Notes: generated by a model from the sequence alone, not told the origin. DNA of 53,143 bases from Dissophora ornata (GCA_025201705.1 MU616702.1:1-53143), one strand, 5' to 3'. Positions 1 to 10,541 are shown, counted from the stretch's first letter. Numbers and translations: made by a program.

Positions 1-120
1 TTATCACCCCTTGCCATTCACCTACTAGCTCTGCCCCATCCCTTTCATCTTTCCCTTGTCTGTATCCATCATCCCTATCAGCTTTTCTCTCTTCGCATTT
101 ACTCGTTCATTCTTTTTCCC

Positions 121-3100
121 ATGGGTGTCGTTGGCGCGTGGCCTTTCATTCGCAAGAAAGGATATGAGCCCACGCTGGCACATCCAGACTCGGCGCGTTT
201 CAAACCAACGAATGAAGGCCCCTTCCGTCATATTGATGTCCTGGGATGCTATTTCACGACCATTCGCAGGGCGTATTCATGCAATGACGAGGCCAAGGCG
301 CAGTCGATTGTGGAAACCGCCATTCGAAAGCATGCAGTGCCCACCAACTCTGCTCTGTACATCGACGGCCAGCCTTCGCAGGAAAAAAGGGCCACCAACC
401 TTCGCCGCCAGGAGATTCGCGACATGGCGGTGAAACAAGCCGAGCTCGATATTATCTGCCTGGAGGACCGAGTGAACGCAAAACAGAAAATGCGCAAACA
501 GGTCTACTTTTCTGCCAAGAAAAACCTCGAAAAGGCTTTCTCCTGGTCTTTGGACTCCAAGCTAGGTTTGGTCGAATTCCTGCGATCAAACGGATGGAAT
601 GTGGTCGAATGCGACACTGAAGCCGATGTCATGATTGCTCGCATGTCAATTTCGAGCGACATTGTGGTATCGAGGGACAGCGACTTCCTATTCTACCACA
701 ATGTAGAGACTATTTGGCGACCCATTTCCAACAGCAAGCTCTTTGTATACAACATACCGCAGGTCTTGGACGCCCTTCAAGTCAACAAAGACCAGTGGAC
801 GGCCTTAGCCGTTGTATCCAAGAACGACTATACGGCCAACATTAACTCACTTGGTTTGCACAGCAACCATGGTATCATCAAGAACCTGGAGGGAACAGGT
901 AAACAAACTTGAAACTTCTCTAGGCGTGTCGTGCTCAGTTTGCTGACCTAACTCTGCGTTGTTTATTATTATCAAAATGATCACCTGGTGATAGATCCAG
1001 CACATATTGTTGATCAGTACCTGGCATCTCCAGAAGTCCAGCTCAAGAATGCCGATGGCCAAACTTTCTGTGAATCATTGCGAGTGTTTGTTCAGAACCA
1101 GCAAACTGTACTCGTGTCTGAGACCTCGTCTTTGATATCCTCCGAGGCCACGTACCCAAGTCTTCGAGCGAGACTTTTCAGGCTAAAAGAACAATATTCT
1201 GCGATCGTGCAGTCGCGACAGGAGGATACCGACCGCTTAAAGAGGTATACGCATAAGCAACACCGTCACGACGTTTTGTAGTAACGTCCACTGTACCACG
1301 TATTGACTTTGGATACTCTACCTATTCTTGATGAAATAGCCAATCTTCCGGATCACCACGGCACAAGTCCTGTCAGACATTCAATCGCTATCGCACAATT
1401 GACCGGCCAGAGGTCAAAGGCGCAACCGATCATCACCAAAAAACTGAGGATGAAGAGTGCGTCGTGTCTAAGCTGTCGATCGACACTGGAGAATCCCCAG
1501 TAAGAGCCATAACCGCAGCATCTTCATTACCATCAGCGACTACAATCTCAACAACGACAACAAAGCACGCAGAGAAAACTAGGAAAGGACCTTGCCATCG
1601 CCCACGGTATGTGTGGAAAACACGCTCCCGACAAATCCGACAAGAGCCTCCAGCCTCCATGAAGCAATACAAGCTAAAACCATGGAAAAAGGTGCCAGAG
1701 CAACCGTCAGGATCCGATGTTGTTGAAAAGGAGGAGGAAGAGGAGAAGGAAGAGGAAAAGGAAGAGACAAAGCGGAACCGTAAAGACATCAGTGACATGA
1801 ACAAACTTGGGTTGCTTCGTTGCTTCGAATACGAACATCCTATCGTTACCCTCAATGTTGGGACACTGAATGCCAACGTTCGCAGGGCCTTAGCCGAAGA
1901 CTCGATTCCGGTGCCGAATGAGGCCACTACCTCCAAGGCCGCCAATCCAGGTTCTCTGAGCCCGGAGACCGTGATCGACCATCTTAACGAGGCTGTCGAG
2001 ACGGCAGCCACAGTCAAACGAAAACTCCAGAGACTTGTTGGCGGTTTTATTCAGCTGATATTTTCGAGAGGCGCCTTCGAGGCATCGGACAGACAAATCC
2101 TTGACCACCTCTGCCCGCGCACCGAAACCGACGCCAAAGGCTCTTCTGCCATCAAGTCGAAAGGCAAAAGGAAGAAAAAATGCAGATATGACCACGTCGG
2201 CTTTGTAGGCATGCTGGCTCGGTATCTACACTCTGGCAATCCGCCTGGCAGCTCAAATATCGGCAATGATGTGAAGCGGTTCATCAGTCGCGCTCAAGAC
2301 CTGAACTTACTTCCAAAACAAGTTTGGCAACCTACAAGGAATGTGATGAAGTTTCCGGCCGTTACTGTGACCAGAAGTATCACCTCCGATCTTGTAGCCC
2401 AGTTCAGTCGATTCTACAAGATTGGAAGTGTAAAGCTTCATGACAAGGTAATGTATTATATTTCAAAGAGAGCGATGATGGAACGATGCTGAAACTGTCT
2501 TCTAACATTTACATGTTATTTGATTTTTGATCAGCTCGAGAAGCAGTTCAAGAAAGGACTTTTAGCTGCGGGAGTAAACATTGCTATCGACGACAATGTC
2601 TCTGCCATCGAGAATTTTATCCGGCTGAACAAGATCAACGGTGATCGCTGGAACACAGTACCTATCACCCCTGTCGAGCAGCCCTTTATTTTGTTCTCTG
2701 AGCTTGATCTGGTGAAAATTTTCTGGTCAAACCCCATTCTCAAGGACTGGCTTTCCGGGAATGTACGACTCAAAGGTGATGCAAAACCTGCTCTGACGGA
2801 CGTAGTGGGTTGGCTGTCTACACAGGGGCCTGGTTGGCTGATCTCCAAGCTCTTGACAGACAATGGACGAGTCGACCGTCAAGACTCTGAAAGGAAGCGT
2901 CGCCGGCGAAATGGTCCCAAGATGTTCAACGCAAGAGCAATGAATAAGGAGGCCATGAAGGAACATTTGTCACAATTCCGAGAACCCGGTTTTGACCCTC
3001 GAAACTACAGTGACAAAGGGTATGCTCTCTCTGGATCGATCCGAACGGACGGATTTCGATTGCAGCTGCTTTCCTTCAAGCTTGGGGAGCTGAACTCGGT

Positions 3101-4378
3101 CCGATACAAGCGCCTGAGTGAAGACGTTTTGCCTGACAGGATTACTTCGACTGTTGGAGGAGTGGATTACCACTTGACAGAGATTAGGAACGTCGTAAAA
3201 TCAAGGGATGACGTGACAAGGCTTTTGGGATGCGAGCCAGAGGATATCAACATCATCGGCCTTGATCTTGGGCAAACCTGTGTTGTCGGGGCAAGTGCAA
3301 TCTTGCCGAATGGTGGACCTGGAAAAGACAGAGCTGACGAAGCACGATTCGATGTCAACGGTGATGTCCAGATGAAGGAATCCAAAAATGCCGCCAAACC
3401 TGAAAAGTTCTACAACTTTGTTGTAACACAGAAGGCCCTATACCAATCTATTTTCAAGAATCGTCGGTGGATGGACAAGGAGAAAAAGAAACCTGGGTCG
3501 AATAACTCTGAATCCATAACGGACATTGAGAGCGGTCTTGCACCACGGGCAGGAGAGGATTCTGACTTTCTCAAGTACTTGGAGTGCCTCGATCAAGCCG
3601 CCATGAGGCTCCACGACTTCTATAATGGCAACCACCATCGCTTTAAGAGACGTGGATGGGATGCGAGGAAGGCCTTTGAAGCCGAGTTCGCAGTCATAAC
3701 AGACCGCATCCTGGGTATTGTTGGGGGCTCGATTAGCAGGAAGAGGGATGAGAGCTGTAAAATGGTGATCGCCATGGGCCTAGGACAGTTTTCATCTAAG
3801 ACAAAGCTCACATCTTTACATACTGCATTTATGGCATACTTCGTGCGAAAGGTAACGTAATTCCATCATGAAAGAGACCCTGGGTTATGTGCAACAATCT
3901 AGAATTAACACCTCTGTTTGTATGATAGGTCCGCTCATTGGGATACATTGTACTTGGTGTGAACGAGTACTTTACATCAAAAAAGTGCCCAGTTTGCGAG
4001 AACTTTGTTGGTCAAGTAAACATTCGGAGATTATATTGCTCGACGTGCCAGGCGTACATGCATCGAGATGTAATGGCCGGCCATAATATGTGTAATGCGG
4101 TGCGCGGGCATCTTATGGAGCAGCAACGACCCAAGTATCTCCAGCCAATTGATGCAGCAGGCAACTACCCTTGGATGCCTGAAGAACCCGCAAGCACCAG
4201 CACAAGCACAAGCACCAGCAGCACCAGCACAAGCACAAGCACAAGCACCAGCACAAGCACAAGCACAAGAACAAGAACAAGCACAAGCACAAGCACAAGC
4301 ACCAGTGGCACCAGCAGCACCAGCGGAGGCGGAATTAACCAAGGTCAGCCTCGGCAGAAAAGGCAAAAGCGTGCCTAG
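121..4378 (+). CDS. FEN1/XPG-like nuclease fused to a Fanzor (TnpB-type) RuvC nuclease
   Basis: Five exons: 121-898, 995-1244, 1340-2447, 2535-3851, 3929-4378. All four introns are GT-AG (77-96 nt) and the phases match, giving 1300 residues with no break. Residues 1-260 show the XPG N and I regions: MGVVGAWPF start, acidic residues D39 and D82 (YIDGQP), E167-A-D169, D186-S-D188 and D236 (KNDY). This is the order of metal ligands in FEN1/XPG flap nucleases. After a linker of acidic and basic low complexity (about 345-470) comes a TnpB/Fanzor-like half. It has RuvC-I D956 (GLDLGQ), E1164 (NEYFTSKKC), zinc cysteines C1171, C1174, C1188 and C1191, and RuvC-III D1198 (HRDVMAGHNM). The tail is Ser/Thr repeats ending in a basic RQKRQKRA stretch, a possible nuclear signal. 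Known: Fanzors are RNA-guided DNA nucleases often carried by eukaryotic transposons. Inferred: a two-nuclease protein, mobile or domesticated. No terminal repeats were found. Confidence 0.85.
4190..4325 (+). repeat. Coding AGCACA-type hexanucleotide microsatellite
   Basis: Near-perfect AGCACA/AGCACC repeats inside the last exon of the nuclease fusion. They encode an alternating Ser-Thr tail between the RuvC-III motif and the basic C terminus. The tract is also open in other frames, which explains several spurious overlapping reading frames on both strands. Confidence 0.9.
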
Positions 4379-5562
4379 GGTCCGCCAACAAACCATCAAA
4401 ATAATTTGCCTGTAAGCCAACACGCTTCAAAATATTCGGTAAGCTGGCGACCACGCGATTTACCTTAACTATGGACATGTTTCTTTATTCGGTGACGTAT
4501 ACATTTCAAAATGACGTAGTTTTAGAAAAAATTTTCCAACGGTTCTTCTGAAAAGAACAACATCCCTTGCGATACAATTTTCTTTCTTTTCCACTTTCTC
4601 CTTTTTATTCCCACCCCTTCTTCCTCTTCGCACTAGTTCCTCCTCATCAACCCTGCATCAAGCTCTGATCTGTAAGTCTCATATGCCGTGTTCGTCTCCT
4701 ATTGCTACTTCACCATTCTTCGGGGCTTTGAAAGAGGGCCAATTGTTCCGCGCACGATGAAACACAAGCTGGCACCAGTCTCAGGCGTTAACCGGTGATG
4801 ACAAGCTAAACAGAACTGTCATACGCAGATAGTTCCTGACGCGACCTACTACATACACAATGTGTATTCGTTGACCTCTCTTTCATCCACAAAGCCCCAC
4901 GAACAGAAAAAAAGATCTTTTTTTTATTGGTTGATCCAGTGTATTAATTGATCTTCGTTTTCTTGTGTAGTAGATCAAGGTGAAGTCAAGGCTGTAGAAC
5001 ATAGTCAATGTTATTTGCAATAAACGAAAAAAAAGTAGTATTTTCTTTTCGTTGGTGGCTTTTTCGTTTACGGAATCAGAAAGATAAAAATATGTTGTGG
5101 TTCAGAGAACAGCCCCTGAAGCCCTTGTACAGTAAACGTTTTCTTGTCGCACGCAAGCGGGCCCCGACCCATCCACGCATTCGCTCACGAACAAAGCCTC
5201 AAAAGTCGAGGCGCGAATTGAACAGGCGACTGGCGATACTTGTGAATTAGCTTAAAGAGCTTTTTGGCGCCTGCTTTAATTGCGGTGACTGTTTTGCACC
5301 CGGCTCAGCCTTTTGCTGAAAGGAACAAAGTTCGCGGTTGGCATTGAAGTCATCGTGTGCATCACATTCCTCCACACCGCTCTGCAGACCATCACTACCC
5401 GCTGGACTATGTACTAGGGAGCTCGCGAAACTTGGCAATCAAACATATTCCATCTCCTCTCCTTTCTGTTTCCCCACTTTCTTGAAGCCCGCGTTGTGTT
5501 TAGTGTTTCACTTTAAAGATATCATAATACAGAGGGAATACACAGCAGCCAAGCTTTGAATC
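4379..5562. other. Intergenic region with pyrimidine-rich promoter-like stretch and possible 5' UTR intron
   Basis: No supported gene. It holds two TGACGTA copies (4493-4499 and 4512-4518). A short hairpin-capable GTTCTT...AAGAAC lies near 4540-4556. A long CT-rich stretch at about 4570-4650 resembles the upstream regions of other genes here. A good splice donor (GTAAGT at 4672) follows, and an acceptor-like ATACAG lies about 30 nt before the next start codon. Together these suggest that the downstream RING ligase has a 5' UTR intron of roughly 860 nt. That is inference only. The part nearest the fusion gene is also where a guide RNA would be sought. Confidence 0.4.
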
Positions 5563-8480
5563 ATGGGAGCTGTCAGCTCGTCGCTCTCGCAGAGTGCAGA
5601 CTGGGTCCGGACACAGGGTTCGGCTCTTTCTGGCTATGAACGGCAACAGACACGGCGGCGAAACAGGCGAAGGAGACAACGACAACGTGCACGACGAGCT
5701 GGTAGAAACAATGCTCAAGATATTGAAGCCCGGGGTGAAGAGTATCTGACAGATGACGACGATGATGAGGATTTTGGCTCCTCGGATGACGATGAAAATG
5801 AAACATTGGACCTCAACGAGGAGGATGACGACAGTAGTCTATTGGAAGCCGAGGATGGTGACTCTGCGCCAGGCAAGGGTGCCCACGACAGCCATCCGCT
5901 CTATTTCGGTCCTGCATTTCACCCCGTGACGGAACAGAGTCCTGCTCAACTTCAGCTGCAGAGACAGATTGAACAACAGCTTGAACAGCAACAGCGACAG
6001 GAATACTGGCAACACCAATATCGACAACAGCAACAGCAGCAACAGCAGCAAAGTCAACAGCAGCAACTCTCTCCGTTATCAACAGCAGGCGGTCAACAAT
6101 TGTCCCTGAATGATTTTATTCTACCATCAGCCATATCAGGACTGGGAGGAATCAGCGCAGGCGGCGGTGCACAGGGTGGGGTAGCAGGGCCGGGCCCGTC
6201 TCCTGGACGTAGCTCGATTGTGGATGGCGCCCATGACCAACTGTACAGGAACAGCAATTTATACAACCTTATTTCAGGATTGAACGTCAACGCACTTTTG
6301 ACAGAGGTTCAGCGCGCTGGAACGCTAGATCTTTCGGTCTTGGAGCAAGAGCTGGATGATGTCGAGGGTGGATGGATGGATATCGACGAGGAAGAAGAGC
6401 AGGACGGCCACAAACAGGACGATGATGATACCGATATCGACTATGGACACGAAGGCATTGTCCGCGAGATGGTAAATATTGCTCCTGCCCCCGATACATA
6501 GTCATCGGAAAGAACTGCCTGGTTTCTAGAACGCTTATACTCATACTGCGGCTTTACACTTTGACGACCACGTTTAGCAACCGACGAAGCGCTCACCCAC
6601 TGCGCTAGCGTGCAGTGTCAATCTGAAAAAGAGCACGCTGCGGTTGGTCAAGAACTTCGCCATCTCAAAAGATCCTTCAATCCCAGCACCCTCACATTTG
6701 CGGCCAAACTATCGACTTGACTTTTCATTTGATAGCTTAACTCCATGCGATGTAAAGCTGTTCTGGGTTGTCAAAGAGGTCGAAGAAGATGGCGAACTGG
6801 GCTTTCGATTGAGACGCCTGCATCACTTGCCGCAGCCAACGACGTATCATTTCCCTGCAGGCATGAACCAGCGTTTTATTTCGCCCATCTTACCGCTCTA
6901 CACGATGTCCCTTCCAGAGCTGACAATGCAAGGATTGCCGTCGACTTCGATGCGAATGTTTCAAAAGAGGAACCAAAAGCAGTGGCAGCAACTCAATACA
7001 ACGGACAAAGACGACGTCGAAGGTTACGATGTGGATGGAGATGGCGATAATGACACTGCAGCTGCCGGCGGTCGCCAACGGAAGAGTAAACACTGGAAAA
7101 AGAACGGAAAAGCGGGCAAAAATGGATCGGAGGTATACGGGAGCTATGCAAGGAAACAAGGTGGACAATCCCCCAAGCTAGAGGACGACGGATATAAACC
7201 CATCATGGAAGATCAGTATTTCCCCCTAGTCATCTTGATCGAGGCCACCAAAGAATACAAGGCAACGGGTACGGTTTGATGAAACGGACTTTAAGTTTGT
7301 GGGATTATTGTCAGCAACAGTAATTCACTGATAATCTGTCAATGCGGTTGTGGGGTTTGTATCTGTCATAGGTCCAGTCCGCAGCCTACCAACGCCTGAT
7401 GCTGATTCGCCGGGTCTATACTTGGTTGATAGCCAGGCCATATCAACGTTCGCCTGCTTCAACATTAGCTCCGAAGGTGGTTTCGAGATCAAAGTCATGA
7501 AGCAAAAGGTCTGGATCAATTCGACAAATTACCTGATCCAGGAGATTTATGGCTTTACGGATTCTGTCACTTCACCACCACCGAAGGCTGCAGAGATGGC
7601 CGCTTCTAAAGCCACTTCGCAGTCTCAGACTGCACAGAAGCAAGACAAATCCGGAAAGAAACCACTGGATCGGTCCATGTCCAGATTGAGCCGGGCGGAG
7701 TCGATTGCAAGCAGAGTGGATGAATTAACAAAGGACGGTCCAAAGCGAAAGAAAAGCAAGCGGGCGTCTAGAGAGTCCAACGCAACGTTAACAAAGGAGA
7801 CAGAGCAGACGACGGCTTATGAAAGTCATAGGGCGTCTAGCGGTAGCTTGGTTGTGAATCTGGCAATCACAGAGCCGGAGCTTGCAGCCAGGCCCTCTTC
7901 TGCGGTATCGGCTTCGACACGGAAACGGGACTCTGAAGACTCGGTGCGATCCAGTGCATCCAGAACAACGTCAGTCAACGGTTCGGGGCTTAAAATTGAG
8001 ACTGGCGTTGGGGATGATGACGACGAGGCAGGTGTAGATCCGGATGAGGAGTTGAGTAGCGGTGAAGTCCTGGCGACAGAAGAAGAACCGAATCTGGTTC
8101 TCTTGGATGCCCCTGAGTGCGTCATCTGTCTTTCGGACGTCAAGGATACGATTGTGCTGCCCTGCCGACATTTTTGCATTTGCAGCGAATGTGGAGATGT
8201 ATTGCGCAGACGAGCCCCACAGCGATGCCCAATCTGCCGACAAGGTAAGCAGTTTGAAACGCTGTGGATGCGATAGCAACAAAAAAAAAGAGGAGATAAA
8301 ACGCTAACCGCGACATCCTTCATACTGATGTTGCGATACCTAGTTTTCCAGGCGCTACTTCACATCGCTTCAACGCCAACAAGGAGGCCAGAGTTTTCAA
8401 TGGTCTCCTCGCCAACGCCTTCTACTCTTCCTGACTCGTTCGTTGATGGCTCCAACACGCGTTATTCGGCTCGGGCATAA
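5563..8480 (+). CDS. MGRN1/RNF157-like RING E3 ubiquitin ligase
   Basis: Four exons: 5563-6471, 6578-7268, 7372-8244, 8344-8480, giving 869 residues. The product should transfer ubiquitin from an E2 to membrane-associated targets. MGAVSSS at the N terminus fits the N-myristoylation consensus, as in MGRN1, RNF157 and plant LOG2. Next come an Arg-rich patch, an Asp/Glu-rich region (about 65-105) and a Gln tract (about 125-172). The MGRN1-type domain starts near residue 315 ([14 protein letters not shown]), with the NYRLDFSFD and NYLIQEIYG segments, but it is split by a Lys-rich insertion. A C3HC4 RING lies at about 783-822 (ECVIC...CRHFCIC...CPIC). The last small exon supplies FQALLHI, equivalent to FRALLQI of the animal protein, which confirms the final splice. 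The middle 590-770 is Ser/Lys-rich and probably disordered. The substrate is unknown. Confidence 0.88.
6024..6066 (+). repeat. CAA/CAG glutamine tract
   Basis: Mixed CAA/CAG repeat coding for a near-pure Gln run in the RING ligase N-terminal region. It is one of several polyQ tracts in this window. Confidence 0.85.
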
Positions 8481-9153
8481 TGAGCTAGGCTCCCTGGTCT
8501 CGCACTTTCCACCTCTCTATCTTTGTGTTTATTATATGTCATCGTATACCATATCTTACAACCACTGGCTACGTGCTAGGTGAACACCGGCTGAATCTCC
8601 ATCCTGGTTCTGCATCAGCAAAGCGATGAAAAAAGCTTCAATAAAACTCGCTAACGTCGTCGCGTGGTCCAGACTGATTCATTTTATTCTTGTCCTTGCT
8701 TGATGCGGTTCCGAGTGCGGTTTGTGCCGCTGCCAAAAGTCCATTTTCGAGTTTTACACACGAGACCGCTTTATCATGTTAGTATTCCTTTTCTTGCCTT
8801 CCGCACGCTTTTTTATCTTCACTGAACCTATCTCTGGAATTCTGGACCGCTTCCCTGCTCCATCGCAAACGCTACGATGTTTTCCTAGCAACACGATTAA
8901 GTATAGTGACTTAAATAACTACCACGACACATCGGCAGTGTCGGTTCGGGCAGCGTGCAGCGTTTTAATTTCGCATGCCCACCCTCCCGAATAAGAGTCA
9001 GCATGGTGCGCCGTATTCTGTGATGTCCTTGAGAAAATGCACAGCGATATTTCATTTCAAAATTTATTTGCGCGACATGAACTATTTTACAGTGGTGTTG
9101 GTGAAGTGAATTGTTACGAAAGAATGCAAAGAAACTTGTTTGAATTGGAGGGA
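8481..9153. other. Convergent intergenic region, no gene seen
   Basis: Lies between the 3' end of the RING ligase (+) and the 3' end of the first microprotein (-). Besides the AATAAA signal nothing conserved was recognised. The open frame at 8722-8994 has unconvincing composition and no splice support. Confidence 0.5.
8640..8645 (+). terminator. AATAAA polyadenylation signal
   Basis: Canonical AATAAA about 160 nt after the stop of the RING ligase gene and on its strand. It is the best candidate for its 3' end signal. Confidence 0.45.
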
Positions 9154-9354
9154 CTAGGCGCGACTGACGACATAAGCCATGGCTGAAGTCTTGAATGGCG
9201 ATGTTGGAGAAGGCGATGTTCCAGAACGATGCCTGCGTGAGATGTCGACGTGAGATGGACTGGTCTCGACAGACATTGAAGAACGTGGGCTTGTGGAGCA
9301 GACGGCATTATTGGCATTGGGCGAGACCTTCTTGAGGATCGAGAAAATGGCCAT
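9154..9354 (-). CDS. Microprotein family member 1 (66 aa)
   Basis: Single exon with ATG at 9354 and TAG at 9154-9156. Unrecognised family. The protein has a short hydrophobic/basic start (MAIFSILKKV), a Ser/Pro/Thr-rich middle and the C-terminal block FKTSAMAYVVSRA. That block ends the protein directly and is shared with three neighbours, so the shared end supports real coding. No signal peptide or membrane span is evident. The closest relative is the copy at 10733-10921, which shares MAIFS and STSPRSS. It is transcribed away from the copy at 10274 across a 919-nt shared upstream region, with a TATAAA on its own strand about 104 nt before the ATG. Function unknown. Confidence 0.72.
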   Translation of the reverse strand: MAIFSILKKVSPNANNAVCSTSPRSSMSVETSPSHVDISRRHRSGTSPSPTSPFKTSAMAYVVSRA

Positions 9355-9457
9355 TGTGAGTGATATTTGATCTTGTTTGCAGTAAGAAGTTGTGGTTAAG
9401 ACTGGCGTTGTGCTTTGATAATGATGAAAAATAAGGAAACGTACTTCCTTTCATATT

Positions 9458-9463
9458 TTTATA
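9458..9463 (-). promoter_or_regulatory. TATA box candidate for microprotein 1
   Basis: TATAAA on the minus strand about 104 nt upstream of the microprotein 1 ATG. The spacing is similar in kind to the TATA candidates of the other family members. Confidence 0.4.
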
Positions 9464-9855
9464 CCTTTTTTTTTGGTTCTGGTTCGCGCATTGCCTTGTG
9501 CGCTCTCCCATACAAGGGAACAATAGCAATAATGACGAATACAAGTCATATTGTGACAAATCGAGTCCCCTTGGGGCGCCACAGCCCTCTTCCGAATCCC
9601 AATTAGCTAGTTCAATGCTGAGACTGAAAGTCCCAGCTGTCGCAGTCTTTCACACCATAAATGGGATTAGGGTTGGGGAAACCTCAAAGTTGACCATTTA
9701 TGGAACCCGCCGTTGCTTAGAAACTCAGTAAGACGGTTTTCTTTGCTCTCTTCCAACCATCCCCTCTTTTTTTTTTCTGCGTAAGAAACCGCGTTCATAA
9801 TTAATGACATGTAGGCAGACGCCAATCTTATACGCTTTTAAGATTCACACTGACC

Positions 9856-10035
9856 AGCGATGACACCCTTACTTTCTGCTTAGAAATACAAAACTTTAAA
9901 ACGAATCTCATGCGACCGTTGCACAGGGTCGCGCCCAGCCCAACCCCTGCAGCGCGTACAAGTGCGAGGTTAAAGTCAGCTACCCATTGGGCGTAGAGCT
10001 AGTTAAGGTCCATCTTTTATGAGCGATGACACCCT
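9856..10035 (+). promoter_or_regulatory. 14-nt direct repeat in a divergent promoter
   Basis: AGCGATGACACCCT occurs at 9856-9869 and again at 10022-10035, each followed within about 15 nt by TAGAAAT. Both copies lie between microproteins 1 and 2, upstream of the TATA of copy 2. CCCCT motifs, the yeast stress-response core, also occur in this stretch near 9567, 9767 and 9947. A shared regulatory role is inferred. Confidence 0.4.
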
Positions 10036-10088
10036 CAGATTAGAAATCCAACTCGCATTGATTGAGATGTATAGGTCGGGAAAATGGA

Positions 10089-10094
10089 TATAAA
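10089..10094 (+). promoter_or_regulatory. TATA box candidate for microprotein 2
   Basis: TATAAA about 180 nt upstream of the ATG at 10274. It is followed by a leader with no upstream long frame. Confidence 0.4.
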
Positions 10095-10273
10095 GAAAGC
10101 TGCCGCGTCTTATCCATGTAGTTTAGCCATCGAGTAGCAGAGAGATAAAGCAGCACAAGCAACTCAAGAAGATCCTCTCATCCACCAAAATTTCTTGCGG
10201 TCCTGTCAAGTTTCAGTGTTTCTCTCAAGTTCATCACACAAGTGCCATCTCTCGATTCCACGCGTTCCAAAAC

Positions 10274-10474
10274 ATGTCTATTCCTTCGTTCATCAAGTCC
10301 GTCTCAAACAAGAGCAAGGTCGCGTCTGCAGACCCATCAAGCAAAACCGCGCTAATCGAACACAAGCGCAAGAGCAGCGATCCTGCTGAACGAAAGGGGT
10401 CCAAGTCGACAACTCCATCCGGTCCTTCAGACTTCAAGGTCTCCGCCTTGGCATATGTCGTTAGTCGCTCTTAA
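10274..10474 (+). CDS. Microprotein family member 2 (66 aa)
   Basis: Single exon with ATG at 10274 and TAA at 10472-10474. It starts MSIPSFIKSVS, continues with a Lys/Ser-rich basic middle, and ends PSDFKVSALAYVVSRS. It is most like the copy at 11518, sharing an ALI segment, a Lys/Ser middle and PSDF[KR]VSA. No known domain was recognised. It is not a secretory signal peptide: there is no long hydrophobic run. The terminal SRS is not a standard peroxisomal tag. An AATAAA at 10542-10547 can serve as its 3' signal. This looks like the intact plus-strand member of a duplicated divergent pair. Function unknown. Confidence 0.75.
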   Translation: MSIPSFIKSVSNKSKVASADPSSKTALIEHKRKSSDPAERKGSKSTTPSGPSDFKVSALAYVVSRS

Positions 10475-10541
10475 GGCACTGCGTTTCTTTCTTTTGATCA
10501 AGCAAAACAACTCTCCTTCACTACATACATGTAAATACGAG

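Noticed and set aside
1245..1339. Two consecutive stops (TAG TAA at 1279-1284) seemed to end the nuclease gene and separate it from the RuvC half
   Set aside because: They fall inside a 95-nt GT-AG intron. Splicing AG|GTATAC to AATAG|C restores the frame exactly and joins coding-like sequence on both sides.
4031..4423. Long frames on both strands over the last exon of the fusion nuclease (Ala-Cys, Gln-Ala and Leu-Cys repeats)
   Set aside because: They are products of the AGCACA repeat read in other frames. The plus-strand Ser-Thr frame is the one continuous with the zinc ribbon.
8722..8994. Open frame of 90 codons after the RING ligase
   Set aside because: Atypical composition, no homology recognised, no splice or promoter support.
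9665..9678. TTAGGGTTGGGG resembling telomere repeat
   Set aside because: Only a single degenerate unit with unique sequence around it, so not a telomeric tract.
10472..10474. C-terminal SRS/SRA/SRC of the microproteins as peroxisomal targeting signals
   Set aside because: The standard signal needs Leu or Met as last residue. None of the four has it.
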